Made by a program: the position numbers and the translations under genes | Source of the DNA: Archangium gephyra | GTDB taxonomy: Bacteria > Myxococcota > Myxococcia > Myxococcales > Myxococcaceae | Length of the DNA: 64,000 nt | Reading direction: 5' to 3' | Assembly: GCA_003243425.1 (NCBI GenBank) | Contig: QFQP01000040.1 | Location: 1-64,000 of the forward strand | The notes under the pieces: model-generated | What the model saw: the letters and a program-made list of their open reading frames with translations, nothing else | What the model was told of the DNA's origin: nothing | Database searches by the model: none | Part shown: positions 52,458 to 61,298 of the stretch, piece after piece | Position numbering within the stretch: position 1 is the stretch's first letter | How the letters are laid out: every line of letters starts with the position of its first letter

Positions 52458-55400
52458 CGTCGACTTCCTCGTCGGCCTCTGCTTCTTCCTCTTCTTCCAC
52501 CACGGGCGCTGCTGCCGGCACACCGCGTGGCATCGTCGGCGGGGCCCACTTGCGCATCTGGAAGCCATCACCCGCGGGCGTGAAGCCGGCCGCGATGAGG
52601 AACGGAGCGAAGTCGGACTGCCGCGCCGTCTGACCATTCACTTCAGACAGCAACATGCCTTCACGACGATTCATCGCCTTGCGCGCGATGGCGGCGATGG
52701 CTTCGGCGACGAGCGCACCGACACGCGAACGGTCCGGCTCATCGGCGGGCAACCAGACGAGCGCAGTTCCACCGCCACGCGCGAGCCAGCCAGACGCGGC
52801 GCCATTCACCAGCACCACGTGCGCACCGACCGCCCGCTGCGGACGACCTTCGGTCTGCGGCCACGCCAACAACGCGCCATACGGGTTCGCAGGGTCGACG
52901 GCGGCGAGCGTGATGACTTCCGAAGGTTCCGGTGGCGTCTTCAACGCACGCAGCAGGTCGAGCACCGGAGGCAACGCGAACTGCATCGCGCCGACGCCAC
53001 TGACGAAGTAGCCGCGACGAACACGGCCACTCTCTTCGAGCAGATTGAACACGTCGTGCACCGCGCTGAACCCACCGGGCAGGCCTTCGGCCTGCGCCAC
53101 TTCGCGGGTCACCACGCCGTACCGATGGAGCAACTGCTGCGCGATGGCGTTGCTCCACTCCGAGTCGGTCACCGTCTTGACGAGGCGACTTTCGAGCAGT
53201 GACCAGCGCCCCTCCGCGGTGGACGGCGTGGTGCGCCGCGAACGGAACGCGCGCGCCTCGGGCATGCGGCGGTTCTGCTTCTTCGCCGCGGGCCGCACCA
53301 GTTCACGCAACGCGAAGAACGAGTCGTTGGTGACCAGGCCCTTCCACGCGAGGCCCCAGAGCAGGTCGACCGTCTCTTGCGGAAAGCCGCCGCCGAGCCG
53401 CTGGTGGATGTTGGCGAAGAAGCTCGCGCCCGACGCGCGCAGCACGTCGATGACCTTCAGTTCGCGCTCGGTGAGTTCGGGCTTCGGCAGCCGATACAGG
53501 TTCGGCAAGGCGTCGGTGAGGTACAGCGCGATGCGGCCGTCATGCTCGCCGAGCGGTTCGAGGCCGACCCACACCACTTCACCTGCCGCGGCGAGCGCGT
53601 CGAGGTCTCCGGGCAGATACTGCTCGATGCGCGCGGGCAGAAATTCGCGTTCGAGCTGCGAGGCGTGCATCGGCAAACCCTGGAACTTCTCGACGACGTC
53701 GAGCACCGCGTCGAGGCCGCGACGTTTGCGCACCACGCCCTGCCAGCTCGTCACCAGGCGACCGAGCACGGCAGGCTCGACGGGTTCAATCTCCTTCCGC
53801 AGCCGCGCGAGTGAACGCCGCCGCAGCGTGCGCAGCACCTCGGGGTCACTGAACTCCCGCGACGTACCGCCCGGTCTGAACGCGCCTTCGACCAGCTTGT
53901 GACTGGCGACCTTCTGCAGCAACGCGTTCAGCACCGCGTTCGGCTGCAGCCCGAAGCGCTGGCTCACTTCGGCCACCGTGAAGGGCGCGTGGGTGCGTGC
54001 GTAGCGGGTGAGCAGCTCGTTCAACGCATCGGCGTGCGGCGCGAGGAAGACCTGCGGCAGACCAGCGGGCAGCGGAACACCGAGCGCGTCGCGGTAGCGG
54101 CTGGCGTACTCCACGGGCACGAAGCGCGGCTCACCGGCGATGGGCAATTCGAGCACGCGACGTTCGCGCACCAGTTGCTGCACCGTGGCGGCGACTTCGG
54201 GGCTCACGCTCCGCGCCACGAGCTCGTCGAAGCGCAGGTCACCCAGTCGCAGCAGGGTGTCGTGCACGCCGTCGGCGCTCTTCGCGCGCAGCCGCTCGTC
54301 GACGAGCTGCAGGGACGCCTCGAGCTCGTGCAGCACGTCGACGTCGAGCAGTTCACGCAGCTCGGCTTCGCCCAGCAGCTCCTTCAGCTGCAGCGGATCA
54401 ATCGACAGCGCCTGCGCGCGACGCTCGGCGAGGGGCGCGTCACCGTCGTAGAGGAAATTGGCGACGTAGCCGAAGAGCAGCGCGCTCCCGAAGGGTGAAG
54501 GCGTCTTCACGTCGAGCACGTCGACCTTCAGCTTCTTCGCTTCGACGTCACGCAGCGTCTCGAGCAGCGCCGGCATGTCGAACACGTCGCGCAGACACTC
54601 GCGGTAGGCCTCGAGCAGCATCGGAAAAGACGGGAACGCGCTCGCGGCCTGCAGCAGGTCCTGCGAGCGCTTGCGCAATTGCCACAGCGGCGTGCGCGAA
54701 CCCGGCCGCTTGCGGGGCAACAACAGCGCGCGCGCGGAACATTCGCGGAAGCGCGCAGCGAACAGCGGCGTCATCGACAACTGCTGCATCACCGCGGCTT
54801 CGATTTCAGCCGAAGACGGCAGCAGCAACGACACGTCGGGCGGCTGGTCGCTCTCGGGGAAACGAACGACGAAGCCGTCGTTGTTCCACATGGTCTCGAC
54901 GTCGATGCCGAGTTCTTCACGCACCCTGGTGACCACCGCCATCGACCACGGCGCGAGCACCTGGCCACCGAGCGGAGACAGCACGCACACGCGCCAGTCA
55001 CCGAGCTCATCGCGGCAACGCTCGACCACGATGGTGCGGTCGTCAGGCACGGCGCCCACGGCTTCCTGATCAGCGAGGTACGCGAGCAGGTTCTTCGCCG
55101 CGCCCTCCTGCAGACCGTGCTGCGAGACGAGCATGTCGACGGCCGCGCCGCGGGGCAGCGCGCGCACCTCACGCACGAGCGCGCCGATGCTGCGACCGAA
55201 CTCCAGCGGGCGCGCGACTTGATCACCACGCCAGAACGGCATCTTTCCCGGCTCACCGGGTGCGGCGCTCACCATCACCTTGTCGAAGGTGATCTCCTCG
55301 ATGCGCCACGTCGACGCGCCGAGCACGAACGTCTCGCCGGGCTTCGACTCGAAGACCATCTCTTCGTCGAGCTCACCGACGCGCGCCTGACCGCGCGCTG

Positions 55401-57069
55401 CGCCCGCCAGAAACACGCCGTAGAGACCGCGATCGGGAATGGTGCCGCCCGAGACGATGGCCAGCCGCTTCGCGCCCTCACGCGCGGTGAGTTGACCGTT
55501 CAAGCGGTCCCAGGTGATGCGCGGCTTGAGGTCGGCGAAGTCGTCGCTCTCATAGCGGCCCGACAACATGTCGAGCACGCCTTCGAAGAGCGGCCGCGAG
55601 AGGCCCGCGAACGGTGCGCTGCGACGGAGCACGTCGAACAACGCGTCGATGTGCCAGTTCTCCATGCCGAGCATGGCCACGATGTGCTGGGCGAGGATGT
55701 CGAGCGGATTGCGCGGGTAGCGCGTGGCCTCGACCTTCCCTTCGTGCATCGCGCGAGAGAGCGCGGCGCAGGCCACGAGGTCACCGCGGTACTTGGGGAA
55801 GATGACGCCGCTGCTGGTGCCACCGACGTGGTGATTGGCGCGGCCGATGCGTTGAAGACCGCTGGCCACCGAGGGCGGCGATTCGATCTGAATCACCAGG
55901 TCGATGGCGCCCATGTCGATGCCGAGCTCCATGGAGCTGGTGGCCACGAGCGAGCGCAGCTGTCCGGTCTTGAGTTGATCTTCGATGACCGCGCGTTGCT
56001 CGCGCGCGAGTGAGCCGTGGTGCGCGTGGGCCAGCACTTCACCCGCGAGCTCGTTCATCGACGCCGCGAGGCGTTCGGCGATGCGACGGCTGTTCACGAA
56101 GATCATCGTCGAGCGATGCGCGCGCACGACCTCCACGAGCCGGGGGTGAATCGCGCTCCAGATGGAGGCGCGCACCGGGCCCTGGGCTGCGGGGCCGCTC
56201 GGCAATTCCATCGGCTCGCCGAGCTTCGCCATGTCTTCGACAGGAACTTCGATGTGCAGGTCGAGGGCCTTGGGGGCGCTGGCGTCGACGATGGTGACCG
56301 GTCGCCAGGTGACGTCGCCGATGCCGTCGCCAGGAGGTGACGACGAGGGCACGGTCACCGGAAGCTCGACCGACGCGCGCTTGTTCTTCGTGGGCTTGCT
56401 GACCGGCCCCACGTCGACGCCACCGAGGAAGCGCGCCACTTCATCGAGCGGCCGTTGCGTGGCCGACAGACCGATTCGCTGAATGTGGCGGCCGACGAGC
56501 GTTTCGAGTCGTTCGAGCGACACCGCGAGGTGCGCGCCGCGCTTGGTGGGAACGAGCGCGTGGATCTCGTCGATGATGACGGTCTCGACGTTGCGCAGCG
56601 TCTCGCGCGCGTTGCTCGTCAGCAGCAGGTACAGCGATTCAGGCGTGGTGATGAGGATGTCGGCCGACTCACGCGCGAAGCGGGCGCGGTCTTTCTGCGG
56701 CGTGTCGCCACTGCGCACGGCGATGGAAGGGACGTGCGCTTTGACGCCGAGCGCGGCGGCGGTGTTGGCGATGCCGACGAGCGGTGCGCGCAGGTTGCGT
56801 TCCACGTCGACGCCCAGCGCCTTGAGTGGAGACAGATAGATGACGCGGCATTTCTCGGCCGCGGAGTCTTCGACCGGTTTGAACATCAGCCGGTCGATGC
56901 AGTGCAGGAACGCCGAGAGCGTCTTGCCGCTGCCCGTCGGCGCCATCAGCAGGGTCGACTCGCCGCGAACGAGCGCCGGCCAGGCCTTCTGTTGCGCGGG
57001 TGTCGGTGACTTGAACGACGCCTCGAACCAGGCGCGCGTCGCAGGGTGAAAGAGGTCGAGCACGGGCAC
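52450..57069 (-). CDS. lhr: Lhr-like DEAD/DEAH-box DNA helicase
   Basis: A 1539-residue helicase. Motifs in order: Walker A APTGSGKTLSAFLH (about 40), TPESLYLLLTSNAR, DEIH in VIIDEIHALVPTKRG (about 163), GLSATQRPLDEVA, and the motif-VI arginine finger region QRIGRANHHVGG (about 400). After the two RecA folds comes the Lhr winged-helix/DUF4145-like core and a long C-terminal extension (about 900-1539), as in long Lhr proteins. It unwinds DNA or DNA:RNA hybrids in damage response and is coupled to the Nei gene. Cytoplasmic. Confidence 0.93.
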   Translation of the reverse strand: MPVLDLFHPATRAWFEASFKSPTPAQQKAWPALVRGESTLLMAPTGSGKTLSAFLHCIDRLMFKPVEDSAAEKCRVIYLSPLKALGVDVERNLRAPLVGIANTAAALGVKAHVPSIAVRSGDTPQKDRARFARESADILITTPESLYLLLTSNARETLRNVETVIIDEIHALVPTKRGAHLAVSLERLETLVGRHIQRIGLSATQRPLDEVARFLGGVDVGPVSKPTKNKRASVELPVTVPSSSPPGDGIGDVTWRPVTIVDASAPKALDLHIEVPVEDMAKLGEPMELPSGPAAQGPVRASIWSAIHPRLVEVVRAHRSTMIFVNSRRIAERLAASMNELAGEVLAHAHHGSLAREQRAVIEDQLKTGQLRSLVATSSMELGIDMGAIDLVIQIESPPSVASGLQRIGRANHHVGGTSSGVIFPKYRGDLVACAALSRAMHEGKVEATRYPRNPLDILAQHIVAMLGMENWHIDALFDVLRRSAPFAGLSRPLFEGVLDMLSGRYESDDFADLKPRITWDRLNGQLTAREGAKRLAIVSGGTIPDRGLYGVFLAGAARGQARVGELDEEMVFESKPGETFVLGASTWRIEEITFDKVMVSAAPGEPGKMPFWRGDQVARPLEFGRSIGALVREVRALPRGAAVDMLVSQHGLQEGAAKNLLAYLADQEAVGAVPDDRTIVVERCRDELGDWRVCVLSPLGGQVLAPWSMAVVTRVREELGIDVETMWNNDGFVVRFPESDQPPDVSLLLPSSAEIEAAVMQQLSMTPLFAARFRECSARALLLPRKRPGSRTPLWQLRKRSQDLLQAASAFPSFPMLLEAYRECLRDVFDMPALLETLRDVEAKKLKVDVLDVKTPSPFGSALLFGYVANFLYDGDAPLAERRAQALSIDPLQLKELLGEAELRELLDVDVLHELEASLQLVDERLRAKSADGVHDTLLRLGDLRFDELVARSVSPEVAATVQQLVRERRVLELPIAGEPRFVPVEYASRYRDALGVPLPAGLPQVFLAPHADALNELLTRYARTHAPFTVAEVSQRFGLQPNAVLNALLQKVASHKLVEGAFRPGGTSREFSDPEVLRTLRRRSLARLRKEIEPVEPAVLGRLVTSWQGVVRKRRGLDAVLDVVEKFQGLPMHASQLEREFLPARIEQYLPGDLDALAAAGEVVWVGLEPLGEHDGRIALYLTDALPNLYRLPKPELTERELKVIDVLRASGASFFANIHQRLGGGFPQETVDLLWGLAWKGLVTNDSFFALRELVRPAAKKQNRRMPEARAFRSRRTTPSTAEGRWSLLESRLVKTVTDSEWSNAIAQQLLHRYGVVTREVAQAEGLPGGFSAVHDVFNLLEESGRVRRGYFVSGVGAMQFALPPVLDLLRALKTPPEPSEVITLAAVDPANPYGALLAWPQTEGRPQRAVGAHVVLVNGAASGWLARGGGTALVWLPADEPDRSRVGALVAEAIAAIARKAMNRREGMLLSEVNGQTARQSDFAPFLIAAGFTPAGDGFQMRKWAPPTMPRGVPAAAPVVEEEEEAEADEEVDDA

Positions 57070-57076
57070 TCAGTAA

Positions 57077-57138
57077 GCACGAATTCGCTTCGTGCGGCCG
57101 CTCACCCTGGGCCCCTCTCCCCGGTGGGGGGCGAGGGC
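57077..57138 (-). terminator. two hairpins after the small membrane gene
   Basis: GCACGAA-TTCGC-TTCGTGC (57077-57095) is a perfect seven-base stem. Just before it, 57112-57138 forms an imperfect CCCTC-n-CCCC/GGGG-n-GAGGG hairpin with the sequence style of dispersed palindromic (REP-like) elements. Both lie between the stop of the gene at 57157 and the helicase start. Confidence 0.5.
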
Positions 57139-57156
57139 TTGCTGAAGAAGAAGTAC

Positions 57157-57276
57157 TCAGCCGCGGAAGACGAAGAACCAGAGCAGCAGCACGATGCCGA
57201 ACGGCACACCGGCGATCCACAACAGCATCGGCACTGCGAGGCGGCCCTTCGGTTCCTGCTTGATCATCTTGTTCAT
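57157..57276 (-). CDS. 39-residue single-helix membrane protein
   Basis: ATG 57276 sits behind AAAGGAG. The product MNKMIKQEPKGRLAVPMLLW continues into a hydrophobic helix and ends VFRG. A sigma-54 site with a perfect TTGCA -12 box lies 30 bases upstream, and a perfect inverted repeat overlaps the expected transcription start. The size and control match the tiny stress proteins at 4109 and 8106. No family recognised. Confidence 0.6.
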   Translation of the reverse strand: MNKMIKQEPKGRLAVPMLLWIAGVPFGIVLLLWFFVFRG

Positions 57277-57281
57277 GGTGT

Positions 57282-57305
57282 GTGGCTCCTTTGCACCGGA
57301 GCCAC
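57282..57305. promoter_or_regulatory. inverted repeat across the transcription start of the 39-residue gene
   Basis: GTGGCTCC and GGAGCCAC form a perfect eight-base inverted repeat with an eight-base centre. It spans from just after the -12 box to within the leader, so a bound protein could block initiation. Only half would be transcribed, so an RNA hairpin is unlikely. Confidence 0.4.
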
Positions 57306-57321
57306 TGCAACGACCGGGCCC
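57306..57321 (-). promoter_or_regulatory. sigma-54 (-24/-12) promoter of the 39-residue membrane protein
   Basis: On the minus strand the site is GGGCCCGGTCGTTGCA, with correct GG-N10-GC spacing and consensus TTGCA. Transcription would begin near 57295. Confidence 0.6.
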
Positions 57322-57387
57322 ACCTGATACCGAAGGGTTGGCGCGGTCCCGCCCGTCCTCACTGACTCAGGTGCGGCGAAATGGCGC

Positions 57388-58293
57388 TCACGTCAGCCGT
57401 TTCAGTTTCGAAGCCGCCACCACCGAGAACATCAACGCGATGCGACCGCTCGCGTCGAGGTTCACACCGGTGACCGCGCGTGGGGGCTCCGTCGGCTTTC
57501 CTTCTTCGTACGTCGCGTCGATGGCCGCGCCGCCATTCACGTGGCGCACGATGATGCCGCTCGGAATTCCGCGCAGCTCGATGAGGCGCGAGAGGAACAG
57601 CATCACGCGTGCAGGGCCGTGCAGCGGCTGCCGCGCCGCGAGGTACTCGCCACCACCGTCGCTGAGCAGCACCACGTCGTCGGCCAACATCGCCTGCGCG
57701 GCTTCCACGTCGCCGGTCGAGAGCGCCGTGAAGAACTTCTCCATCGCCTCGCGGGCTCTGGTCCGTGCGGCGTCGTCAAGGCGAATGCGACTGGCGTCGT
57801 AGCGTTCCAGCGCGATTCGCGCGCGGTGGTGGAGCTGCCGCACGTTGGCGTCCGACTCGTGGAGCAGCTCACCCACTTCCTTCGCGGTGAGGTCGAACAC
57901 GTCGCGCAACACCAGCACCGCGCGCTGCTCGGGCGACAAGGCCTCGAGGGCGAGCAGGAACGCCACGCTCGCGCTCTCGACCACCTCGTAGCGGGCAGAC
58001 GCGGGCCCTTCGAACTGCAGCTCTTCATCGTCGACCGGCGAAGGGAGCCACGGCCCGACGTAGCCCTGGGCCCGCCGGCGACGCAGCCGGTCGACACACA
58101 GGTGCGTGGCGATGCTGAACAACCAGGGCTTGAGCGGCCGCTCTGACGACACCTCGGGCTTCGCCTCGAGCGCGCGCACGAAGGTCTCCTGCACCAGCTC
58201 GTCGGCATCGGCCGCGACGCCCAGCATGCGGTAGCAGAGCGCCCAGAGTTCCCGAGCGTGGGCCCGATGCGCGGTGGCGAGCGTGTCGGTCAT
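57388..58293 (-). CDS. ECF sigma factor with SnoaL-like C-terminal domain (ECF41/SigJ type)
   Basis: The 301-residue protein has sigma2 (about 8-80, LWALCYRMLGVAADADELVQ; WLFSIATHLCVDRLRRRRAQ), sigma4 (about 120-170, LSPEQRAVLVLRDVFDLTAK) and a C-terminal SnoaL-like domain (about 185-300). The LPSP stretch after sigma2 and the DGGGE motif in the C-terminal domain are marks of ECF41, whose extra domain replaces an anti-sigma factor. Its start overlaps the stop of the oxidoreductase gene (ATGA), the sort of partner ECF41 genes have. Confidence 0.88.
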   Translation of the reverse strand: MTDTLATAHRAHARELWALCYRMLGVAADADELVQETFVRALEAKPEVSSERPLKPWLFSIATHLCVDRLRRRRAQGYVGPWLPSPVDDEELQFEGPASARYEVVESASVAFLLALEALSPEQRAVLVLRDVFDLTAKEVGELLHESDANVRQLHHRARIALERYDASRIRLDDAARTRAREAMEKFFTALSTGDVEAAQAMLADDVVLLSDGGGEYLAARQPLHGPARVMLFLSRLIELRGIPSGIIVRHVNGGAAIDATYEEGKPTEPPRAVTGVNLDASGRIALMFSVVAASKLKRLT

Positions 58294-59501
58294 CGCGCCG
58301 CACGCTGCTTCATCGTGAGCGCTTCCGCCACGCGCATCGCCGCGTCGGCCACCGCGTCGAAGAGGAAGCCCCTCGACGCCGCCCCCGTCACCAGGTGAAG
58401 CGGAGCCTGCAGCGCCACGACCTCTTCCCGCGGCACGTCTTCCATCACCGTCATGTTCGGGAAGAAGCGCGCGCCTTCGGTCAGGTCGCGCCAGCCCGGT
58501 TGCACACGGTCGAGCAGCGCCTCGAGGCGCGCCCGTCGATGCTCCGGGGGCTGCGCGTCGTGCGGCGCCAGGTATTCCATGACGTGCACCTTCACCGACG
58601 TGGTGACGGCCGGGCGCGAGTGCACCGAGAAATAGAGCCCGTCGGTGGTGAGCACGAGCCGACGTTCAGGGCGCGGCAACGACTTCAACACCACGTCGAG
58701 GCAGGCCGCCTTCACCGGCACCGCGGCCGTCGCGCGCGCCCACAACGAGGCGTCGTCGACCCATCGCGCCGCGGTGGGCAACGGCACCGCGAGCACCACG
58801 TCACGCGCGGTCAGCACCTCGCCGTTGTCCAGCGTCACCGACGCGCCATTCACCGCCTTCACGCGCGCGTCGCAGCGTACGTCGACGCGTTGGAGCAGTT
58901 GTTCGACCAGCGTGGCCCAGCCGCCGTCGAGGTAGCGCACCCCCTTCGCCGTCGGAGCGACCACCGCGCGCAGCTGCGGCCAGAGGCGCGACGCGAGCAG
59001 CACCTCGGGCGCGTTGGTGTACGTCGACACCCGCGTGAGCGCCGCGATGCACTCGCGCACGTGCTCCGACGGCAAGGTCGCGAGCCATTCGGCCACCGTG
59101 CCTTTCGGAGGCGCGCCGAGGATCGACCGCAGCGTGTTCGCCAACTGCCAACGCTCGCGCCACGTCAGCCAGCTCGCGCCCATCAGGCCGAGCACCGAGC
59201 CGGGCATCGGCACCAGCGCTTGCTGACCGCGCTCGAGAAAAGCGCCCACGCCCGGAGCGAAGCCCTCGGTCTTCACGCCCAGCGACTGCAGCGCCTGATC
59301 AGCCGGCCCGCCGAGATACAGCGCGTGGCCCCCGAGGTTCATCGGCCGGTCGCCGAGCATGGGGCTACGACCCAGACCACCGGCCACGCGGCTGCCTTCC
59401 AGCACCAGCACCTCACGACCGCGCGCCTTCGCGAGCGCCGCCGTCAGCAGACCACCCAGCCCACCGCCGACCACCAGCACGTCGTTCGTCGTCTTCGTCA
59501 T
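58290..59501 (-). CDS. FAD-dependent amine-oxidase/phytoene-desaturase-like oxidoreductase
   Basis: ATG 59501 puts the FAD-binding motif at the N-terminus: DVLVVGGGLGGLLTAALAKA then EVLVLEGSRVAGGLGRS. The 403-residue product has the substrate and cap region of NAD(P)-binding-like amine oxidases and ends with TGAASRGFLFDAVADAAMRV, the second FAD contact. The substrate is unknown; carotenoid- or protoporphyrinogen-type reactions are possible. It is translationally coupled to the ECF41-like sigma gene, which may regulate it. Confidence 0.82.
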   Translation of the reverse strand: MTKTTNDVLVVGGGLGGLLTAALAKARGREVLVLEGSRVAGGLGRSPMLGDRPMNLGGHALYLGGPADQALQSLGVKTEGFAPGVGAFLERGQQALVPMPGSVLGLMGASWLTWRERWQLANTLRSILGAPPKGTVAEWLATLPSEHVRECIAALTRVSTYTNAPEVLLASRLWPQLRAVVAPTAKGVRYLDGGWATLVEQLLQRVDVRCDARVKAVNGASVTLDNGEVLTARDVVLAVPLPTAARWVDDASLWARATAAVPVKAACLDVVLKSLPRPERRLVLTTDGLYFSVHSRPAVTTSVKVHVMEYLAPHDAQPPEHRRARLEALLDRVQPGWRDLTEGARFFPNMTVMEDVPREEVVALQAPLHLVTGAASRGFLFDAVADAAMRVAEALTMKQRAAR

Positions 59502-59568
59502 GGCCACAACACGTTCGAGGCCGCGCGCGCGTGACAGCGTCAGGAATTTCGCGCGCATTCTTGTCATC

Positions 59569-61242
59569 ATGCCGCCCGTGGCGACGGGAACGCGCACCGG
59601 AGCACCAGCCGTACAGACGCCCACCGAAGCGCCCCCGCGCGCCCGTGGCGTGACGCTGCGCGCGCTGATGAAGCGGGCCGCGCAATCGGGTCACCCGCGC
59701 CTGCCGCCGTTCGTCGCCGTGCATCTGTTGCAGCGGCTGTGCGCGTCGATGGAGCAGGTGACGGGGCTCCCCGAAGGCCGCGTCACCCTCGACTCGATCA
59801 CCTGCGGCTTCGACGGCACTTTCCAGCTCGAGGGCAGCGAAGGCGCGCCCGCCGACACCATCGCGCTCGCGTCATTGTTCGAGCCGCTGGGGGGCATTCC
59901 GCCAGACGACCTCGCGCTCGTGCTGGCCACTGCGCTGCGCGGCGACCTCGACGGCCCACGCACCCTCGCACAGCGGCTCGGTCACTGGCTCGCCCGACAA
60001 CGGCAGCCGCCCGGTGGAATGGACCCCGGCGTGGCGCTGCTGGCGTGGCTCTTTCCAGACGAGGCGCCGGTGCCTCCGCCGCTGCCGCTGGCCGAGTGGT
60101 TCGCGCACGAGCGCACGACCGAGACCGTCATTGCGCGGCGGCCCACCGGGCTGACCACCGATGACGCCGTAGACCGGGCGACGCAGCGCAAGGTGCTCAT
60201 CGGGCTCGGCGTGCTGGTGTTGGGGTTGATCAGCGTGCTCACGGTGGTGTCGCTGCGCGAAGACGAGCACCTCCCGCCGCGGCCCGTCGACCTGGCGAAG
60301 ACGGTTCCAGCGCTGCCGGTGCAGAAGCCGCAGCAGGCCCCGACGCTCGGAGAAGTGCCGGCGCCCACACCGTCGCTCCCACACTCCGCGCACGGTGTGC
60401 CCGCCCGCTTCGTGCTCTCGTTCGACGCGCACGGCATCGACCTCCAGCGCGCCGGCAGAGAAGTGAAGGCGCCAAGCCCAAAGTGGAGCGCGCGCACGTC
60501 GTTCGCGTTCAAGGCCCCGCAGCTGCCCCCGTACGCATGGCTGTACGCCGCGGAGTTCGCCGATGACGGCACGTTCCTGCGGCTGACCACCGTGGGCCCG
60601 GAGTGGACAGCGCTCGAGAGCGCGAAGGCCCGCTTCTTCGTGATGCAGCCGGATCATCCGCCGGATCAGGGCTCGTTCGACCTCGCGCTTGCCAGCGGCA
60701 TCAACGGTCAACGCGTGCTGGGCGAGCGGCTCCGCAACGTGTTCGGTGAAGCGCTCACGCAGCAGGAAGGGACGCGCTTCATTCTCGACGAGCTGAACCC
60801 CGCCGAGTCGTACCTGGTGACGGTGCAGAGGCCCGCGCGTGGGCCCGCACCGCTGATCATCATGAGCGCCACCCAGCCGCGGGCGTGGATGTACTCGGGC
60901 ACCGCGATTCACGAGAAGGGCCCGATGCTGCAGACGCTGCTGACGCCCGGCGTGCCGTTTCGCGTGAAGGGCGTCTCGCGGCTGTCTTTCGTGGTGCTGG
61001 GCGTGGTGGGCGACGCGACGCAGTACGCGGTGAACGTGGTGTCGTCGAAGGACGTGGGGAAGGCGGCCAGCACCGACGCCTCGGCGCACTACCGGGCCGG
61101 TGAGCAGGCGTTCCTGCGCGGCGACCTCGAGACGGCCGTCAACGAGCTGACGCGATGCAAGCAGCTCGACCCGAAATCGAGCATCTGCAGCGACCTGCTC
61201 GTCCAGGCGCGACGTCTTTTCGAAGAGGACCTGAAGAAGTAG
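59569..61242 (+). CDS. membrane-anchored protein with a long periplasmic domain and a TPR-like end
   Basis: From ATG 59569 the 557-residue product has a cytoplasmic helical region (about 25-180, LRALMKRAAQSGHPRLPPFV), one membrane helix (about 208-226, VLIGLGVLVLGLISVLTVV), a Pro-rich linker, a beta-rich domain (about 280-480) and a C-terminal TPR-like helix pair (AGEQAFLRGDLETAVNELTR). The N-terminal part resembles the end of serine/threonine-kinase-associated regions, but no kinase motif is present. Unknown function. Confidence 0.75.
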   Translation: MPPVATGTRTGAPAVQTPTEAPPRARGVTLRALMKRAAQSGHPRLPPFVAVHLLQRLCASMEQVTGLPEGRVTLDSITCGFDGTFQLEGSEGAPADTIALASLFEPLGGIPPDDLALVLATALRGDLDGPRTLAQRLGHWLARQRQPPGGMDPGVALLAWLFPDEAPVPPPLPLAEWFAHERTTETVIARRPTGLTTDDAVDRATQRKVLIGLGVLVLGLISVLTVVSLREDEHLPPRPVDLAKTVPALPVQKPQQAPTLGEVPAPTPSLPHSAHGVPARFVLSFDAHGIDLQRAGREVKAPSPKWSARTSFAFKAPQLPPYAWLYAAEFADDGTFLRLTTVGPEWTALESAKARFFVMQPDHPPDQGSFDLALASGINGQRVLGERLRNVFGEALTQQEGTRFILDELNPAESYLVTVQRPARGPAPLIIMSATQPRAWMYSGTAIHEKGPMLQTLLTPGVPFRVKGVSRLSFVVLGVVGDATQYAVNVVSSKDVGKAASTDASAHYRAGEQAFLRGDLETAVNELTRCKQLDPKSSICSDLLVQARRLFEEDLKK

Positions 61243-61298
61243 GCCCTGACCGGGTAGGCTCTTCACCGTCGGGCCGACGGTTCGTGACTGGAGCAGCG

